Made by a program: the position numbers and the translations under genes. From Bacteroidia bacterium (GTDB lineage: Bacteria > Bacteroidota > Bacteroidia > Bacteroidales > Prolixibacteraceae), in NCBI GenBank assembly GCA_026391315.1, contig JAPLDT010000009.1, forward strand, positions 140,818-204,817: a stretch of 64,000 bases of DNA, given 5' to 3'. The notes under the pieces were generated by a model. It was given only the letters and a program-made list of their open reading frames with translations, did no database searches and had not been told where the DNA came from. Below, one piece after another: positions 62,576 through 64,000 of this stretch (the first letter of the stretch is position 1; every line of letters starts with the position of its first letter).

Positions 62576-63733
62576 ATGGAAAACACGGCATCAGACATTG
62601 AATTAAGGTATCTCCTGAACGGATCTGAACCCATCGTACAGTTGATTTTTGAATACGATTCGCGGCTAATCAGGCTTCTTAAGGCTTATACCAGTGCGAG
62701 GTGGAGTAGTACGCTGCAATGTTGGTACATTCCCTGCAACGAGTTTCATCCCGAAAAATTCAAACGCGATTTTGGCACGGATTTTTACCTTCATGCCAGT
62801 AGCGCCCAGGCTGCTGCTATTCTAAGCAGTGCAAAAGGGCGCTTAACGGCCAATGGTAAGGTACGGCCTACCGGATTGTTTACCAAACCCGATCCCGGAA
62901 AAGAGGAAAAGATGATGCAGTTTCGTGAATGGATGGTCAGCAAGCGGTACAGTGAGAGAACTGTGAAAGTCTATTGTGATTGTTTGACATTGTTTTTTCG
63001 GTTCTTTAAGGAAAAGAAGATTGAAGAGATAGGTAATTCTGATCTGGTCGACTTCAACAACCGCTACATCCTGGCCAATGAATACTCGGCTACCTTACAG
63101 AATCAGGTGGTGAACGCATTAAAATTGTTTTATGGCAGATTGGAAGGGGTTAAGTTGGAGATAGAACAGCTGGAGCGTCCCAGACGATCGCACCCATTGC
63201 CGAATGTATTGAGCAAGGAGGAGGTAGCAGCGATATTACAAAACATTCAAAACCAGAAACACAGGACCATGCTAAGTCTTATATATGCCTGTGGGCTCAG
63301 GAGAGGGGAATTATTAAATTTGAAGCCCCTACAAATTGATTCGAAAAGGCATCTTTTGATTATTCTGAATGGCAAAGGAATGAAAGACCGGGTAGTTCCT
63401 ATTTCGGACAAGGTAATTACCATGCTCCGGGATTACTACAAATTGTACAAACCTGAAAAATGGTTGTTTGAAGGACAGAATGCAGGAGAACAATATTCAG
63501 AATCAAGTCTCCAGGAAGTATTAAAGATTGCCATAAGAAAAGCAAGGATCAAAAAACCGGTAACCCTTCACTGGCTCAGGCATTCCTATGCAACCCATCT
63601 ACTGGAAGCAGGTACCGACCTCAGGTATATTCAGGAGTTGCTGGGACACAAGAGTTCTAAAACCACAGAAATATACACCCATGTCAGTGAAAAAAGTTTG
63701 CTGAAAATATCAAGCCCCTTCGATAATTTATAA
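62576..63733 (+). CDS. Tyrosine recombinase/integrase (XerD-like)
   Basis: This 385-residue integrase has an added N-terminal domain (about 1-100, LQCWYIPCNEFHPEKFKR) before the SAM-like core-binding domain (about 115-200, YSERTVKVYCDCLTLFF). The catalytic domain carries R242 (CGLRRGEL), the Lys region LNGKGMKDRVV, HWLRHSYATHL, LGHKSSKTT and the nucleophile Y367 (IYTHV). All catalytic residues are present. Such enzymes move mobile elements, or resolve DNA at specific sites. A second recombinase begins 170 nt downstream, which suggests the edge of a mobile or cassette region. Confidence 0.93.
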   Translation: MENTASDIELRYLLNGSEPIVQLIFEYDSRLIRLLKAYTSARWSSTLQCWYIPCNEFHPEKFKRDFGTDFYLHASSAQAAAILSSAKGRLTANGKVRPTGLFTKPDPGKEEKMMQFREWMVSKRYSERTVKVYCDCLTLFFRFFKEKKIEEIGNSDLVDFNNRYILANEYSATLQNQVVNALKLFYGRLEGVKLEIEQLERPRRSHPLPNVLSKEEVAAILQNIQNQKHRTMLSLIYACGLRRGELLNLKPLQIDSKRHLLIILNGKGMKDRVVPISDKVITMLRDYYKLYKPEKWLFEGQNAGEQYSESSLQEVLKIAIRKARIKKPVTLHWLRHSYATHLLEAGTDLRYIQELLGHKSSKTTEIYTHVSEKSLLKISSPFDNL

Positions 63734-63905
63734 GAAATAATCCGTACATTCGGAACAAATAAGAACCAAAACCCGTATCAACCCAACCAATTTAGCATGC
63801 TAACATCGGTTTTCCCGTGCTTATAAACGAGTTGAACTAAACCTATCGGTAATTTTCTCGTAATTTTCTAATAGTTTTAAGATGAACATTTTAAAACTAT
63901 TTGTC

Positions 63906-64000
63906 ATGAAAAAAAAGAATCTCTTCTGGTAGAGAAGCTGATCCAAGAGATGCAGCTCCGTAATTACAGTCCACGTTCGGTACACACCTACAGTGAACTT
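63906..64000 (+). CDS. Second tyrosine recombinase, N-terminal part (start out of frame)
   Basis: The right edge shows the start of another integrase. One frame reads ESLLVEKLIQEMQLRNYSPR and continues SVHTYSEL, typical of the SAM-like N-terminal domain of Xer recombinases. The ATG that would fit (63906-63908) is one base out of frame with it: an A8 run separates them, and nine A's would join them as MKKKESLLVE. Without that base the only in-frame ATG is at 63950 within the domain. Either the A run is miscounted or the gene has a frameshift. The gene continues beyond the window. Confidence 0.55.

Noticed and set aside
63770..63860. Integron attC-like core sequences (GTTGAAC and related) between the two recombinases
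   Set aside because: I could not find paired core sites with the expected complementary arms; a single short match is not significant.
1..64000. CRISPR array, rRNA or tRNA genes
   Set aside because: No regularly spaced long direct repeats and no rRNA or tRNA-like stretches were recognised by eye; a dedicated tRNA scan was not possible.

Overview
The window looks like part of a Bacteroidota chromosome, probably an anaerobe-related, polysaccharide-degrading member of the Bacteroidales/Marinilabiliales type (order-level placement is inference). The evidence is a SusC/SusD pair with an STN-domain receptor and a FecR anti-sigma factor, many secreted or lipoprotein glycoside hydrolases, weak Shine-Dalgarno signals, and an A2-type cytochrome oxidase cluster. 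No rRNA, tRNA or CRISPR array was seen.

Positions 1-18738 (minus strand) read as one long catabolic operon. It starts with a GH36 alpha-galactosidase and a mutarotase. It continues through five SDR dehydrogenases, an acetoin/pyruvate-dehydrogenase-like E1alpha/E1beta/E2 set, two cupins, a RhaT-type sugar permease broken by a frameshift, a LarA-like nickel-pincer racemase homologue, a VOC protein, a second, fused E1alpha-beta, an aldehyde dehydrogenase, a UlaG-like metallo-beta-lactamase protein and the start of a COG3618-type lactonase. There is no sugar kinase, isomerase or aldolase, so the locus suggests a non-phosphorylative, oxidative route for a (deoxy)sugar such as L-fucose. A divergent FadR-type GntR regulator (18969-19622) faces the operon across a spacer containing a perfect TTGTATACAA palindrome.

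Positions 19650-40489 (minus strand) form a polysaccharide utilisation locus. In transcription order it holds FecR, SusC, SusD, a GH2, a beta-propeller glycosidase-like protein, a GH36, a GH29 fucosidase, a GH95 fucosidase, a GH5-like protein and an unrecognised lipoprotein. The GH5-like and second GH36 genes are visibly richer in G+C than their neighbours and look imported. Fucose and galactose released here would feed the upstream operon.

Positions 40733-48160 are mixed accessory genes: a secreted propeller-plus-toroid protein, GH127, a NagB-like protein with a PIG-L deacetylase, a secreted cupin and L-rhamnose mutarotase. Positions 48160-55580 (minus strand) encode a respiratory module: a Tat-type Fe-S protein, membrane cytochrome c, SCO, oxidase subunits I, III, IV and II, and heme O synthase. 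Positions 56331-63733 (plus strand) hold a second copy of the propeller-toroid family, an esterase, a TPR histidine kinase, a sirtuin and a tyrosine recombinase, with a second recombinase beginning at the right edge.

The two most unusual signals are these. First, a repeated leader ends exactly at the start codons of three unrelated genes (GH127, ctaB and sco), with identical 55-nt and 31-nt segment lengths each time. Second, an uncharacterised propeller-toroid family is present as two diverged copies. Three genes are disrupted by what look like single-base indels (8025-9046, 11643-12010, 63906-64000), so some may be assembly errors.
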